From Chryseobacterium sp. H1D6B (GTDB taxonomy: Bacteria; Bacteroidota; Bacteroidia; Flavobacteriales; Weeksellaceae), in NCBI RefSeq assembly GCF_029892445.1, contig NZ_JARXVJ010000001.1, positions 1,426,001 through 1,490,000 of the forward strand: 64,000 bases of DNA, given 5' to 3'. Positions within the stretch are counted from its first letter, which is position 1. Each line of letters opens with the position of its first letter. A model generated the notes under the pieces. The model ran no database searches and was not told where the DNA came from. It saw nothing but the letters and a program-made list of their open reading frames with translations. Below, piece by piece: positions 6,735 through 15,821 of the stretch. The translations under genes were made by a program, and so were the position numbers.

Positions 6735-9314
6735 ATGAAAAAGAATATTTTATTCCTTTTAGCAGCATGTATCATTGTTTCCTGCGGCACAAAGACAAAG
6801 AGGCCGGAACAGCGATCAAAGTTTATGAAAGGGTTTTCCACATATTATAATACCTTGTTTAATGCAAAAGATGCTTTAAACAGTGAATTTACGAACAGAG
6901 ATAAAGGTCATAAAGATAATTTTTATGCGCCTTATATTCCTATTCTTACCTATGAGGACCAGCCTTTAGGAAGTGATCTTGGTCAGTCTGCCGCATTTGC
7001 AGAGAACTCTGTAAAGATGTCAGAAATAAATAAACCTCCTACAAATGGCAGAAGCGGCCCCCCTGGAATGCCGCCGGGAAACCCCGAAAAAGCAGGAAAC
7101 GGAAACAACCCGCCTGCAACACCTGATGATCCTAATCAGGCCGGAGCAAAAGGTGCCACCGCACTAGAAATTGCAGAAGCAAAAGCTTTAAAAGCCATTA
7201 ATAAATATTCCGTCATTAAAAGCGGAGAGGAAAAGAACAAAAAAATTTTTGATGCCTATATGATTCTTGCCCAGTCGAGAATTTATCAAAACAAATCATT
7301 GGAAGCTCTGGATGCCCTGAATTATGTTTTCACCCACATGAAAGATGACAAGAGACTTCCTTTAGCCAGAATTTATCAAGGATTAGCTTATGCACAGATC
7401 AAAGACTATCATAAAGCACATGAGGTATTTGCTAAACTTAAAGGAGAGAATATCAGCAAAAATTATGATAAACTATTAAGCATTTATTATTCTGAATCTC
7501 TTTTAGATGCCGGCAAAAAAGAAGAAGCCGTAAAGGAACTTGACCGTGCTTTTGAGTTAAACGGCAATAGAAAACTAAAAAGCAGAATCGCCTTTTTAAG
7601 AGGGCAGGTTTTAGAAAATTTAGGGAAAAATGAGCTTGCCAGAGAAAGTTTTACTTCAGCTTACAAATATGCCAATAATTTTGAATTTGAAGTTAAATCT
7701 CAGATAGAAATCGCCAAAACTTTCAACGGAAATGGAGATTATAACGGAGCTAAAAATTATTTAGAAAAAATAAGCAGCAAAGGAACTTATGCATCCAGAA
7801 AGAATGAGTTTTATTACGCTTTAGGTCTGATAGCCAATAAAGCAGGTAAAAAAGAAGAGGCTCAGCAGTTCTTCAAAAAATCTTTATTTGAAAAAGTTTC
7901 TGACCCTCAGGTCCGTGGTCTTACTTATTATGAAATAGGGAAGTCTTATTTAGAAAAAAACGATTATATCGGTGCAGGAAGTTATTATGATTCAGCACTT
8001 GCCGTAATGACATATGCTCCTTCTAAGATCCTTTTACAAGGACAGTCTGAGAATATTAAAAAGATATCGAAGAACTATTATCTGATCAAGAAAAATGACA
8101 GTATTCTTTCTTTGGCAAAAATGACGGATGCTCAAAAAACAGATTTCTTTGCAAAGCATATCGAAAAATTAAAGGCTAAAGAAGCTAAGGAAGAAAGAGA
8201 AAGAAAAATAGCAGAAAGAAATAAGGGTTTCGAAACCGGAGACTATAATTCTAATTCTATTTTTGCCAACAGCTCTAATTCTTTTGAAGATTTCGGAACG
8301 ACAACTAAGGGCTTTTATTTCAGTAATACAGGTACTGTAAGCAAGGGTGCTTCTTCCTTCAAACAGGTATGGGGAGACAGGGCATTAGTAGATAACTGGC
8401 GTTTTTCAAAGAAAATGAATTCAATAGAAGATCTTAAAAATGATGCTTTAGGGGTTACTTCTGCACCTAATCCAAGACGTTTTGAGCCTACTTTTTATAT
8501 AGAGCAGATTCCTACTGATGCTGGTAAACTATCACAGTTAAAAAAAGATAGAGACACTGCTTCTCTTGGCCTGGGCGTAATGTACCAGAACTATTTTACC
8601 AATACTCCTTTAGCTACAAAAACTTTGTATGATCTGGTAGATGTAAAACCTGAAGAAAAAGTAATGCTGCAGGCTTTATATGAGATTTTTTCTATGAATT
8701 ATGAGAAAAATCCTCAGGCTGGAGACCGTGCAAAACAAATATTGTTAACGGATTATCCTTATAGTTCTTATGCAGAATTTGCCAGAAACCCAAAAAACAG
8801 CACCTTTGTAAAATCTTCGGAAGAAGTTGAAAATGAATACAAACGTGCGTATGCTCTTTTTGAATCAGAAAAATTCGGGGAAAGCAAGGCTATTATAGAC
8901 CAGGCTATCATAAAGTATCCTAAGGATGCCCTGATTCCTAAATTATACTTATTAAATGCCTTTAATGCAGGAAAATCAAGCGGCAAAGAAGTAATGATCT
9001 TACAATTGGAACAGATTGTATTAAATTATTCTAAAACACCAGAAGGAATTAAAGCAAAAGAAATGCTCAATTATCTGAAAAGTGATCTTGCATTCCAGGC
9101 GACGGACACCAAAGGAAATGCTGTTCCTCAGACCCCAGGCAGTATCCCTGGTCAGCCGGCCCAGAGTAACACCGTTCCTGCTGAAAATATGGCGCCTGCT
9201 TTTAACGGACAGCCTACAACAAGCCCAGGACAGCAGAAAAAGAAAATTTTTAATGACAAGATCCAAAAAGAACCTAAACAAAACCCAAGCAGTATTCCTG
9301 CAAAACCTCAATAA
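6735..9314 (+). CDS. sprE: SprE/PorW, type IX secretion and gliding-motility lipoprotein
   Basis: This 859-residue TPR lipoprotein is needed for type IX secretion in this phylum. The lipobox IIVSC places the lipidated Cys at residue 17. The characteristic N-terminal motif FMKGFSTYYNTLFNAKDAL follows. A Pro/Gly/Asn-rich linker sits at about 96-140. Tetratricopeptide-like helices fill about 150-480 (for example YKYANNFEFEVKSQIEIAKTF is part of the array), with a second helical part from about 640. The C-terminal about 65 residues are again Pro/Gln-rich. Known family members couple the PorKN ring to the translocon. It ends in a hairpin shared with tsaB. Confidence 0.9.
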   Translation: MKKNILFLLAACIIVSCGTKTKRPEQRSKFMKGFSTYYNTLFNAKDALNSEFTNRDKGHKDNFYAPYIPILTYEDQPLGSDLGQSAAFAENSVKMSEINKPPTNGRSGPPGMPPGNPEKAGNGNNPPATPDDPNQAGAKGATALEIAEAKALKAINKYSVIKSGEEKNKKIFDAYMILAQSRIYQNKSLEALDALNYVFTHMKDDKRLPLARIYQGLAYAQIKDYHKAHEVFAKLKGENISKNYDKLLSIYYSESLLDAGKKEEAVKELDRAFELNGNRKLKSRIAFLRGQVLENLGKNELARESFTSAYKYANNFEFEVKSQIEIAKTFNGNGDYNGAKNYLEKISSKGTYASRKNEFYYALGLIANKAGKKEEAQQFFKKSLFEKVSDPQVRGLTYYEIGKSYLEKNDYIGAGSYYDSALAVMTYAPSKILLQGQSENIKKISKNYYLIKKNDSILSLAKMTDAQKTDFFAKHIEKLKAKEAKEERERKIAERNKGFETGDYNSNSIFANSSNSFEDFGTTTKGFYFSNTGTVSKGASSFKQVWGDRALVDNWRFSKKMNSIEDLKNDALGVTSAPNPRRFEPTFYIEQIPTDAGKLSQLKKDRDTASLGLGVMYQNYFTNTPLATKTLYDLVDVKPEEKVMLQALYEIFSMNYEKNPQAGDRAKQILLTDYPYSSYAEFARNPKNSTFVKSSEEVENEYKRAYALFESEKFGESKAIIDQAIIKYPKDALIPKLYLLNAFNAGKSSGKEVMILQLEQIVLNYSKTPEGIKAKEMLNYLKSDLAFQATDTKGNAVPQTPGSIPGQPAQSNTVPAENMAPAFNGQPTTSPGQQKKKIFNDKIQKEPKQNPSSIPAKPQ

Positions 9315-9316
9315 AA

Positions 9317-9355
9317 TAAAAAAGCGAAGATTAATCTTCGCTTTTCTTTTTCTTT
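9317..9355. terminator. Two-way terminator between sprE and tsaB
   Basis: The stem AAAAGCGAAGA/TCTTCGCTTTT has A/T runs on both sides and closes two convergent genes. The tsaB stop codon (9331-9333 on the plus strand) lies in the hairpin loop, so the terminator covers the 3' end of tsaB coding sequence. Confidence 0.85.
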
Positions 9356-10011
9356 ACTCCATGAAAATCCTTTAAATAAAAAGGCTCGAAATAGGCTGTA
9401 TCTTCAAAGTCTTTTTTCTCTATTTTTTCCAGTGTCTTCTTGATTAAATATTGTGCAGAAGGGTAGACCCTGTCATCAAAAACAGCATTGGGAAGCTGCA
9501 ATATGTCTTTCGCTTTCTTAGCCCCGTCGCCTGCAAATAGTATTTTTTTATCTTTAAATTCTTCAAAAGAATGTTCATCCAAAATTTTAGCTTCTGTTGC
9601 AGAGATCTCTTGTCCTGTTTGGCCGTCATATATGGCAGTATATACCTCCATTCTCCTTGCATCGACCAAAGGTATTATAAAATCGTAGTTCTTCCCTAAA
9701 AAGGGCTCTATCATTGTTTCTAAAGAATTCACTGCTATTAGTGGAATCTTTAATCCATAGCAGAATCCTTTTGCTGAAGAAGCACCGATCCTCAATCCTG
9801 TATAAGACCCAGGACCTTTTCCTAATGAAACTGCTTCAATCTCTTTAATAGAAATTCCTGCTCCCTCTAAAGCCCACTGTATAAAAGTATGAAGACTTTC
9901 AGACTGTTTATAGTTTTCGGAAACTTCTTCACACAGACATAACAGCTTTTCATTATCTGAAATAGCTGCAGAGCAGTTCTTAGAAGAGGTTTCAATATAT
10001 AAAATTTTCAT
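9331..10011 (-). CDS. tsaB: TsaB, tRNA N6-threonylcarbamoyladenosine synthesis subunit
   Basis: TsaB is the inactive ASKHA-fold partner of TsaD in making the t6A37 modification of ANN-decoding tRNAs. The start MKILYIETSSKNCSAAI and the SLGKGPGSYTGLRIG motif at about residues 62-76 are diagnostic. The 226 residues are normal. The C-terminal end is Lys/Glu-rich (KDFHGVKKKKSED), and that tail is encoded within the terminator stem region. It is probably the last gene of a minus-strand run starting at the LysE-type gene near 12.85 kb, although 87 bases separate it from the SDR gene. Confidence 0.94.
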   Translation of the reverse strand: MKILYIETSSKNCSAAISDNEKLLCLCEEVSENYKQSESLHTFIQWALEGAGISIKEIEAVSLGKGPGSYTGLRIGASSAKGFCYGLKIPLIAVNSLETMIEPFLGKNYDFIIPLVDARRMEVYTAIYDGQTGQEISATEAKILDEHSFEEFKDKKILFAGDGAKKAKDILQLPNAVFDDRVYPSAQYLIKKTLEKIEKKDFEDTAYFEPFYLKDFHGVKKKKSED

Positions 10012-10098
10012 TTTTAATGTACCAATTTATCATTATAGCAGTCTAATACTCATAGAATGCACAAAATATTTCTGCAAATTTATGGCAATATTTCTAAA

Positions 10099-10848
10099 TT
10101 ACTTCCTGTAAATTGTTCTCGGTTCGCTCTGTGCACTCGGATAGATCGTCATATCTGAAACTGTAACATGTTTTGGTGCATTGACACAATACGCAATAGC
10201 ATCGGCGATATCTTCAGCCTTCAAGGGTTCATAACCTGCATACACCGTAGAAGCTCTTTCACTATCGCCTTTAAATCTAACCAGAGAAAAATCTGTTTCT
10301 ACGGCTCCCGGCTGGATATTGGTAACCCTGATTCCAAATTCTGTTAATTCCAGTCTCATTCCCTCAGAAATAACATCTACCGCCTTTTTAGTTGCACAAT
10401 AAACTACACCGTTCGCATAGGTCTGTCTCGCGGCTACAGAGCTGATATTGATAATCTGTCCTGAATTTCTTTCCTTCATAGATGGAATAAGCATTTTAGA
10501 TACATATAAAATCCCTTTTACATTTCCGTCTATCATAGAATCCCAATCGTCAGTATTCCCTGCTGAAAGAGGTTCTAATCCATGTGCATTTCCTGCATTA
10601 TTGATTAAAACATCTATATTTTTCCATTCGTCCGGAAGAGAAATAAAGGCATCTTCAACCTCTTTTAAATTCCTTACATCAAACTTTAAACTAAATATTT
10701 CAGTGAAAGCAGAAAGTTCAGTTTTTAATGATTCTAAAACTTCACTTCTTCTTCCACAGATAATCACTCTGTTTCCTTGTTTTGCAAATAGCTCTGCTGT
10801 AGATTTTCCGATTCCGGAAGTAGCTCCTGTTATAAGTATTGTTTTCAT
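10099..10848 (-). CDS. SDR-family NAD(P)-dependent oxidoreductase (YdfG-like)
   Basis: This is a classical short-chain dehydrogenase. It has the cofactor motif TGATSGIG at residues 6-13, NNAGNA in the middle, and the catalytic Ser in INISSVAARQ followed by YCATKKA. The ending with NAPKHVTVSDMTIYPSAQSEP is typical of the YdfG group, which reduces 3-hydroxy acids or serine-like substrates. I use the ATG at 10848 (MKTILITG); a longer frame would overlap yraN. The stop codon of yraN ends one base before this start, so the two are translationally coupled. The substrate is not known. Confidence 0.88.
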   Translation of the reverse strand: MKTILITGATSGIGKSTAELFAKQGNRVIICGRRSEVLESLKTELSAFTEIFSLKFDVRNLKEVEDAFISLPDEWKNIDVLINNAGNAHGLEPLSAGNTDDWDSMIDGNVKGILYVSKMLIPSMKERNSGQIINISSVAARQTYANGVVYCATKKAVDVISEGMRLELTEFGIRVTNIQPGAVETDFSLVRFKGDSERASTVYAGYEPLKAEDIADAIAYCVNAPKHVTVSDMTIYPSAQSEPRTIYRK

Positions 10849-10849
10849 T

Positions 10850-11221
10850 TTAATTGGCATCGAATGCATCAAATGCATCAGTTATATGTTCAATAATTAA
10901 ATTTCCTGTGTGGTCGGGAAGAAGTGAAATAATATCAAATCTGATTTCATTTTCTTTATTAAACTCTTCGAGATAGTGGTCTGCTGCAGCAACTATTAAT
11001 CGTATTTTCTTTTTGTTTACTGCTTCCTGCGGGAGAATAAAAGCATCTGTAGAACGTGCTTTTACTTCAATAATGATGATTAGATTATCCTTTTCTGCAA
11101 TAATATCTATTTCAGCTTTTTGAAATCTGAAGTTTCTTATAAGAATTTTGTACCCTTCTTTTTGAAGATATTCAACAGCCAGATCCTCTGCTTTTTTTCC
11201 GAAATCATTGTGAGTCGCCAT
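10850..11221 (-). CDS. yraN: YraN-family (UPF0102) nuclease-fold protein
   Basis: UPF0102 proteins have a restriction-endonuclease-like fold. They are common next to rRNA methyltransferase genes, but their role is uncertain. The core is visible as FGKKAEDLAVEYLQKEGY, then NFRFQKAEIDIIAEKD and IIIEVKARS, which together give the E...D...ExK active-site pattern. I start at the ATG at 11221 (MATHND) and not at a TTG six bases earlier. The C terminus ends in the direct repeat DAFDAFDAN, encoded by a short tandem of GCATC-containing units. It is placed between the LD-carboxypeptidase and SDR genes with almost no spacing. Confidence 0.85.
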   Translation of the reverse strand: MATHNDFGKKAEDLAVEYLQKEGYKILIRNFRFQKAEIDIIAEKDNLIIIIEVKARSTDAFILPQEAVNKKKIRLIVAAADHYLEEFNKENEIRFDIISLLPDHTGNLIIEHITDAFDAFDAN

Positions 11222-11238
11222 TGTCAAAATTAAGGAGT

Positions 11239-12165
11239 TTAAAATTCAACCTTAACCTTTTCCTGTACTTTCATCTTAACATCTGCACCGATAAGTAAGG
11301 GTCTGTTGTCATGAATATGGCCGTTTGGAAAACCAAAAACGGCTGGGAATTTATATTTTGATATTCGTTCTGAAATTAATTTATAGGCAAATTCATCGAA
11401 GCTTTCTTCGTAGCTTTTATTTTCCTTTTCATCGCCCATATTAGTCATTCCTCCTACAATAAGACCTTTAATTTTGGTGAACACTCCGGCCAGTTCCAGG
11501 CTCATGATCATTCTGTCCAAAGCATAGAAGTTCTCTCCGATATCTTCAATAAATAAAATTTTGTCTTTAAAATCAAAAGTATATTTTGTTCCTAATAAAG
11601 CATAGATCAGCGCTAAATTTCCTCCAACTAATTCTCCTTCACAATTCCCTTTTTTATTGAACTGATTAGATTTTAAAGTATAATCCGGCCTTTTACCTTT
11701 TAAAATATCAAAGATCAGATCATAGCTTTCAGGAGTAACGCCGAAGCTTGATGTTTTCATGGTCTGCCCGTGGATGGAAACAAAGCCTTTTTTCAACAGA
11801 TAACTTTGAATAACGGTGTTGTCTGAATAACCGATATACCATTTCGGATGCTCTGTAAAGTTCTTTAATTTTAGATGCTGGATTAAATGCTGGCAGCCAT
11901 ATCCGCCTCTGGAAGCCCAGACTGCCGCAATTTCATTATCATTTAAAGCCCAGTTGATATCTTCAAGTCTTTCATTTTCAGTTCCTGCGTAGTTGTAGCC
12001 GTTTGAAAATTTAGTATAAAGATGTTTTCCTAAAACAGGTTCAAAACCTTTATTTTTAATCATTTCTATCCCTTTTTCAAGCTGAGAGGGTTCTACAGCT
12101 CCTGCAGGGGAAATAACAGCTATTTTTGCTCCTTTTTTAAGGGACTTTGGGAATATTTTTTTCAT
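11239..12165 (-). CDS. LD-carboxypeptidase (peptidase S66)
   Basis: The family trims the terminal D-Ala from muropeptide tetrapeptides during cell-wall recycling (LdcA) and includes microcin C7 resistance proteins. Its nucleophile Ser is in WYIGYSDNTVIQ (about residue 108), with the Glu in CEGELVGGNL and the His in FPNGHIHDNRP. The 308 residues are typical and there is no signal peptide, so it acts in the cytoplasm. The upstream LysE-type gene overlaps it by 29 bases, and yraN starts 17 bases downstream. Confidence 0.9.
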   Translation of the reverse strand: MKKIFPKSLKKGAKIAVISPAGAVEPSQLEKGIEMIKNKGFEPVLGKHLYTKFSNGYNYAGTENERLEDINWALNDNEIAAVWASRGGYGCQHLIQHLKLKNFTEHPKWYIGYSDNTVIQSYLLKKGFVSIHGQTMKTSSFGVTPESYDLIFDILKGKRPDYTLKSNQFNKKGNCEGELVGGNLALIYALLGTKYTFDFKDKILFIEDIGENFYALDRMIMSLELAGVFTKIKGLIVGGMTNMGDEKENKSYEESFDEFAYKLISERISKYKFPAVFGFPNGHIHDNRPLLIGADVKMKVQEKVKVEF

Positions 12166-12850
12166 GACTTTTTTTCTGGTATTTTATTTCTTTCTTTTCA
12201 GCCTCTTCTAATTTTTTGTCGAATTGATTGAACTTTTTAAAGCTCTGCAAGAAGATAAAAAAGCTGAAAATAATAAGGATCACCCCGACCACTCTCCTGA
12301 TCTTATTGGCGAGTGTTTGGGTAAGCTTATAGTGAAATTGCTTTGCAAGAAATATTTTAGCAAGGTCTATGCATAGATAAGTTCCGATTACCAGACCAAT
12401 ATAAAGAATAAAGCTTCCGGTATCAGGATACTGGTTTCTCACTGAAATCACAGTAACTAGCCAGAAAAGAATAACTCCTACATTTAAAAGATTAAAGAAA
12501 AAACCATTAATAAAAGTTTTAAAATAATTCTGACTAATGATTTTCTCTTCTCCGGGCATATGCATTTTGGTTTTTGTAACCAGCATGACAATCCCATACA
12601 CAAAAATAAGGATGGAAGTTACTCTATAAAACCCGGGATGTTTGTCTATTAAACTTACCAGGTCTGCACTTGCATAATACGCTGCCACGATGCATAATAA
12701 GTCTGCCGTAATGACTCCTAGATCCAGTGATAAGGCATGCTTAGGACCTCTTGAGAAACTAGTTTCAATTAACAAGAAAAATATGGGTCCGATAAAGACC
12801 AAGCTTAGCATAAATCCTAATATGACAGCCGAAAGTACAAGTTCAAACAT
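12137..12850 (-). CDS. LysE/RhtB-family membrane exporter
   Basis: This 237-residue inner-membrane protein has about six hydrophobic segments and the LysE N-terminal pattern GFMLSLVFIGPIFFLLIETSFSRGPKHALSLD in which the GP and GxxxAL positions are conserved. Members export amino acids or similar small molecules. The C-terminal cytoplasmic tail is strongly charged (KKFNQFDKKLEEAEKKE). A TTG-N20-TAAATTTG promoter sits 41 bases before the ATG, so this gene probably leads the operon LysE-ldc-yraN-SDR and perhaps tsaB. The substrate is unknown. Confidence 0.85.
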   Translation of the reverse strand: MFELVLSAVILGFMLSLVFIGPIFFLLIETSFSRGPKHALSLDLGVITADLLCIVAAYYASADLVSLIDKHPGFYRVTSILIFVYGIVMLVTKTKMHMPGEEKIISQNYFKTFINGFFFNLLNVGVILFWLVTVISVRNQYPDTGSFILYIGLVIGTYLCIDLAKIFLAKQFHYKLTQTLANKIRRVVGVILIIFSFFIFLQSFKKFNQFDKKLEEAEKKEIKYQKKSHEKNIPKVP

Positions 12851-12890
12851 TTACTATTTGTTTAAATGAAAAATTTCATCCCAATTTTTA

Positions 12891-12898
12891 CAAATTTA
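12891..12898 (-). promoter_or_regulatory. TTG-N20-TAnnTTTG promoter of the LysE-type operon
   Basis: The minus strand has TAAATTTG at 12898-12891 and TTG at 12921-12919, spaced 20 bases apart. The TTG lies inside the last codons of rnr, so the promoter begins within that gene. Confidence 0.65.
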
Positions 12899-12913
12899 GA
12901 CTTTATGATTTAA

Positions 12914-15064
12914 TTAATCAACAATCTTAAAGTCCAGTTGCTTTTGAATTAAATTAGCTTTTACAACTTTTATCTGTACCTGATCTCCTAATTGATATTT
13001 ATTACCGGTTCTTGATCCGTAAACAGCATGTGTTTTTGCATCATATTTATACGAATCATCTACTAAATCTCTTAATTTTATTAATCCTTCAGCACCGTTT
13101 TCAGGAATCTCTACCCAGAAACCAAATTCTGCAACTCCAGAAATAACTCCTGTGAAAGTTTCTCCAAGGTGTTTCTCCATAAATTTCACCTGCATGAATT
13201 TTATAGAATCTCTTTCTGCATCCGCCGCCAGTCTTTCCATTGAACTGCAGTGTTTCGCTTTTTCAGCGATTTCTTCTCTGTTTGGAGATTTTCCTCCGTC
13301 AAGATAATGCTGTAAAAGACGGTGAGCAATTAAATCCGGATAACGTCTGATTGGAGAAGTGAAGTGGGAATAATAGTCAAACCCTAATCCATAATGGCCG
13401 ATCGGTTCAGTAGAATAAACAGCTTTGCTCATACTTCTCATGGCCAAAGTTTCGATCATATTTTCTTCGCCTTTTCCTTTTACATCACTAAGAAGTTTAT
13501 TTAAAGACTCTGCTACCTTTTTAGTATTGGCAAGATCCATTTTATATCCGAAAGTAGAGACAAAATCTCTTAAAGATTCTAATTTAGCTGGATCTGGATC
13601 ATCATGAACTCTATATATAAAGGTATTATTAGTCATTTCATTCTTCTTTGATAGAGAAACAAATTCAGATACCTTTTTATTGGCTAAAAGCATAAATTCC
13701 TCGATCAGATGGTTTGAATCTTTGCTTACTTTAAAATAAACTCCTACCGGCTGGTTATTTTCATCAAGATTAAATCTTACTTCACTTCTGTCAAAAGTAA
13801 TAGCCCCATTGTTTATTCTTCTCTGACGCATGATTTTAGCAAGCCTGTCTAAAACCAAAATTTCTTCTGCCAGATCTCCTTCTTTAGTTTCAATTCTTTC
13901 CTGAGCTTCTTCATAACTAAATCTTCTGTCTGAATGGATCACTGTTCTGCCAAACCATTCCTTCATAACTTCTGCATCATCATTCAGTTCAAAAACTGCA
14001 GAAAAAGTATATTTATCTTCGTTTGGACGAAGTGAGCAGACATCGTTGCTTAAAACTTCTGGAAGCATAGGAACCACCCTGTCTACTAAATAAACAGATG
14101 TTGCTCTTTGGTAAGCTTCATCATCCAGGATGGTTCCCGGAATTACGTAATGAGAAACATCTGCAATATGCACTCCTATCTCCCAATGTCCATTTTCTAA
14201 CTTTCTGATAGATAAAGCATCATCAAAATCCTTTGCATCTTTAGGGTCAATGGTAAAAGTACAGATATCACGCATATCCCAGCGTTTTGCCGCTTCTTCA
14301 TCAGTAATCCTTCTGTCTATTTTATCAGCATCTCTTTCTACTTCCTCAGGAAATTGATAAGGCAGTCCGTATTCCGCTAAAATAGAATGGATCTCAGTTT
14401 CATGGTCTCCAGGATCTCCCAGTACCTGAGTGATTTCTCCTTGCGGATTTTTATCACCGGGTTTCCATTCAGTCATTTTTACAACAACCTTATTTCCGTT
14501 TTCGGCACCGTTGAATTTTGTTTTAGGAATAAAAATATCTGTATTAATTGATTTTTTATCACAAACTACAAAACCGAAATCTTTATGATTGATGACCTGG
14601 AAAGTTCCGACAAATTCTGTTCTTTTTCTTTCAAGAACCTCTAAAACGGAACCTTCTAATTTTTTACCTTTATATTGATAGGTAACTATTAAAACTTTAT
14701 CCCCTTGAAGGGCATCCTTTACATTCTTCGAGTGGATGAAAACATCATCCGGCATTCCTTCTACTTTTACATAGGCATTCCCAGACTGATTGAAATCTAT
14801 CGATCCGGTCAATGTTCCGGCTATCTTAAGATTAACAATATATTTTCCTTTTTCTGCTTCAATAATTTTTTCTGATGCCTGAAGTTTATGCAGAGCCTGG
14901 ATTACAAGCTCACGCTGTCTTGGGTTTTTGTGGTCTATACCGTCTGAAATCTGTTTATAATTATATATTTTGGACGAGTTTTCGTTCATAAAACGCAGAA
15001 TCAATCTTCCAATCTCCATGAGTTTATGGTCATTCTTCTGACTTATATATTTTCTTTTTTTCAT
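12914..15064 (-). CDS. rnr: Ribonuclease R (3'-5' exoribonuclease)
   Basis: RNase R degrades structured RNA and takes part in mRNA and rRNA quality control. The order is an N-terminal winged-helix region (about 10-75), cold-shock-like domains with GSIDFNQSGNAYV and GFVVCDKKSINTDIF, and the RNB catalytic domain. The Asp cluster of the RNB domain is TIDPKDAKDFDDALSI near residue 280. A C-terminal S1 domain follows (FTGVISGVAEFGFWVEI). I start at the ATG at 15064; a second ATG at 15085 would overlap the upstream gene by 17 bases. About 716 residues is normal for Bacteroidota. Confidence 0.95.
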   Translation of the reverse strand: MKKRKYISQKNDHKLMEIGRLILRFMNENSSKIYNYKQISDGIDHKNPRQRELVIQALHKLQASEKIIEAEKGKYIVNLKIAGTLTGSIDFNQSGNAYVKVEGMPDDVFIHSKNVKDALQGDKVLIVTYQYKGKKLEGSVLEVLERKRTEFVGTFQVINHKDFGFVVCDKKSINTDIFIPKTKFNGAENGNKVVVKMTEWKPGDKNPQGEITQVLGDPGDHETEIHSILAEYGLPYQFPEEVERDADKIDRRITDEEAAKRWDMRDICTFTIDPKDAKDFDDALSIRKLENGHWEIGVHIADVSHYVIPGTILDDEAYQRATSVYLVDRVVPMLPEVLSNDVCSLRPNEDKYTFSAVFELNDDAEVMKEWFGRTVIHSDRRFSYEEAQERIETKEGDLAEEILVLDRLAKIMRQRRINNGAITFDRSEVRFNLDENNQPVGVYFKVSKDSNHLIEEFMLLANKKVSEFVSLSKKNEMTNNTFIYRVHDDPDPAKLESLRDFVSTFGYKMDLANTKKVAESLNKLLSDVKGKGEENMIETLAMRSMSKAVYSTEPIGHYGLGFDYYSHFTSPIRRYPDLIAHRLLQHYLDGGKSPNREEIAEKAKHCSSMERLAADAERDSIKFMQVKFMEKHLGETFTGVISGVAEFGFWVEIPENGAEGLIKLRDLVDDSYKYDAKTHAVYGSRTGNKYQLGDQVQIKVVKANLIQKQLDFKIVD

Positions 15065-15068
15065 TTTT

Positions 15069-15821
15069 TTAAAATTTAAATTCATCTTTAGTACTTATCT
15101 CTTTCCATTTTCTATTGTTATATTGGAAAGTTTTGTACTCATCTTCATTGTTTATGTTGTATTTAACTACTACAATTTTGTCTAAATAATTATGAAACTG
15201 CAGATTTAAATAGTCTGCTTTTTCAATATCTATTTTATTATTATTTAAGGAAGGTACATAATAAAAATCTCTTCCATTATATTTTTCATTTTTTTGCTTA
15301 ACTATAAAATTTTTCAATTCCTTTGAAACATATCTGAAATTAATTTTATCAATAAAATTTTCACTATTTCCAAAACCAAAATATCTAATAACAAAAATTA
15401 AGTTTTTATTTAATCTTTCATTGATTTTTTTAATAGATGTCTCACTCCAAAAATTATTTTCATTATATAGAGGATCTCTAGTATTTACATTTGAATAGCA
15501 TACTGAATACTCTATTTCATTCCCGCAAATTGTCTGTATTTTTCTTATATAAAGCTTTAAATCTTCTGTTTTAAGATTTCTTTTATTAATATTTTTAATG
15601 ATTAAATCATCTAAACCTGAATAATCAATTGTTTTAGAATCTTCAAGCAGTTCATCATAATATTTCTTTTCTTTTTCATGAAATTCTGTACAATCAGGTC
15701 TTTTTTCTTCATATCTCAGTGTATCCCATTTTTTTGTCTGGCCTTCAACTAAAGAAACCGATCCAATGAAAACAAATGATAAAAATAATACTTTAAAACT
15801 TAGGTTAAATAGTTTTTTCAA
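15069..15821 (-). CDS. Secreted protein of unknown function, TTG start
   Basis: This 250-residue protein has a signal peptide at about 1-28 (KKLFNLSFKVLFLSFVFIG, then VEGQT) and otherwise no family I recognise. Its mature part is rich in Asn, Lys, Tyr and Ile, and is more AT-rich than its neighbours. There are single Cys residues near 44, 94 and 104. The only start that keeps the signal peptide is a TTG at 15819-15821. The stop lies 4 bases before the rnr start, so the two may be co-transcribed. A long AT-rich leader (15822-16182) precedes it. Confidence 0.6.
   Translation of the reverse strand: MKKLFNLSFKVLFLSFVFIGSVSLVEGQTKKWDTLRYEEKRPDCTEFHEKEKKYYDELLEDSKTIDYSGLDDLIIKNINKRNLKTEDLKLYIRKIQTICGNEIEYSVCYSNVNTRDPLYNENNFWSETSIKKINERLNKNLIFVIRYFGFGNSENFIDKINFRYVSKELKNFIVKQKNEKYNGRDFYYVPSLNNNKIDIEKADYLNLQFHNYLDKIVVVKYNINNEDEYKTFQYNNRKWKEISTKDEFKF

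Noticed and set aside
10448..10900. A 150-residue plus-strand open frame opposite the SDR gene
   Set aside because: It is a shadow of a well-conserved oxidoreductase gene and does not look like a real protein.
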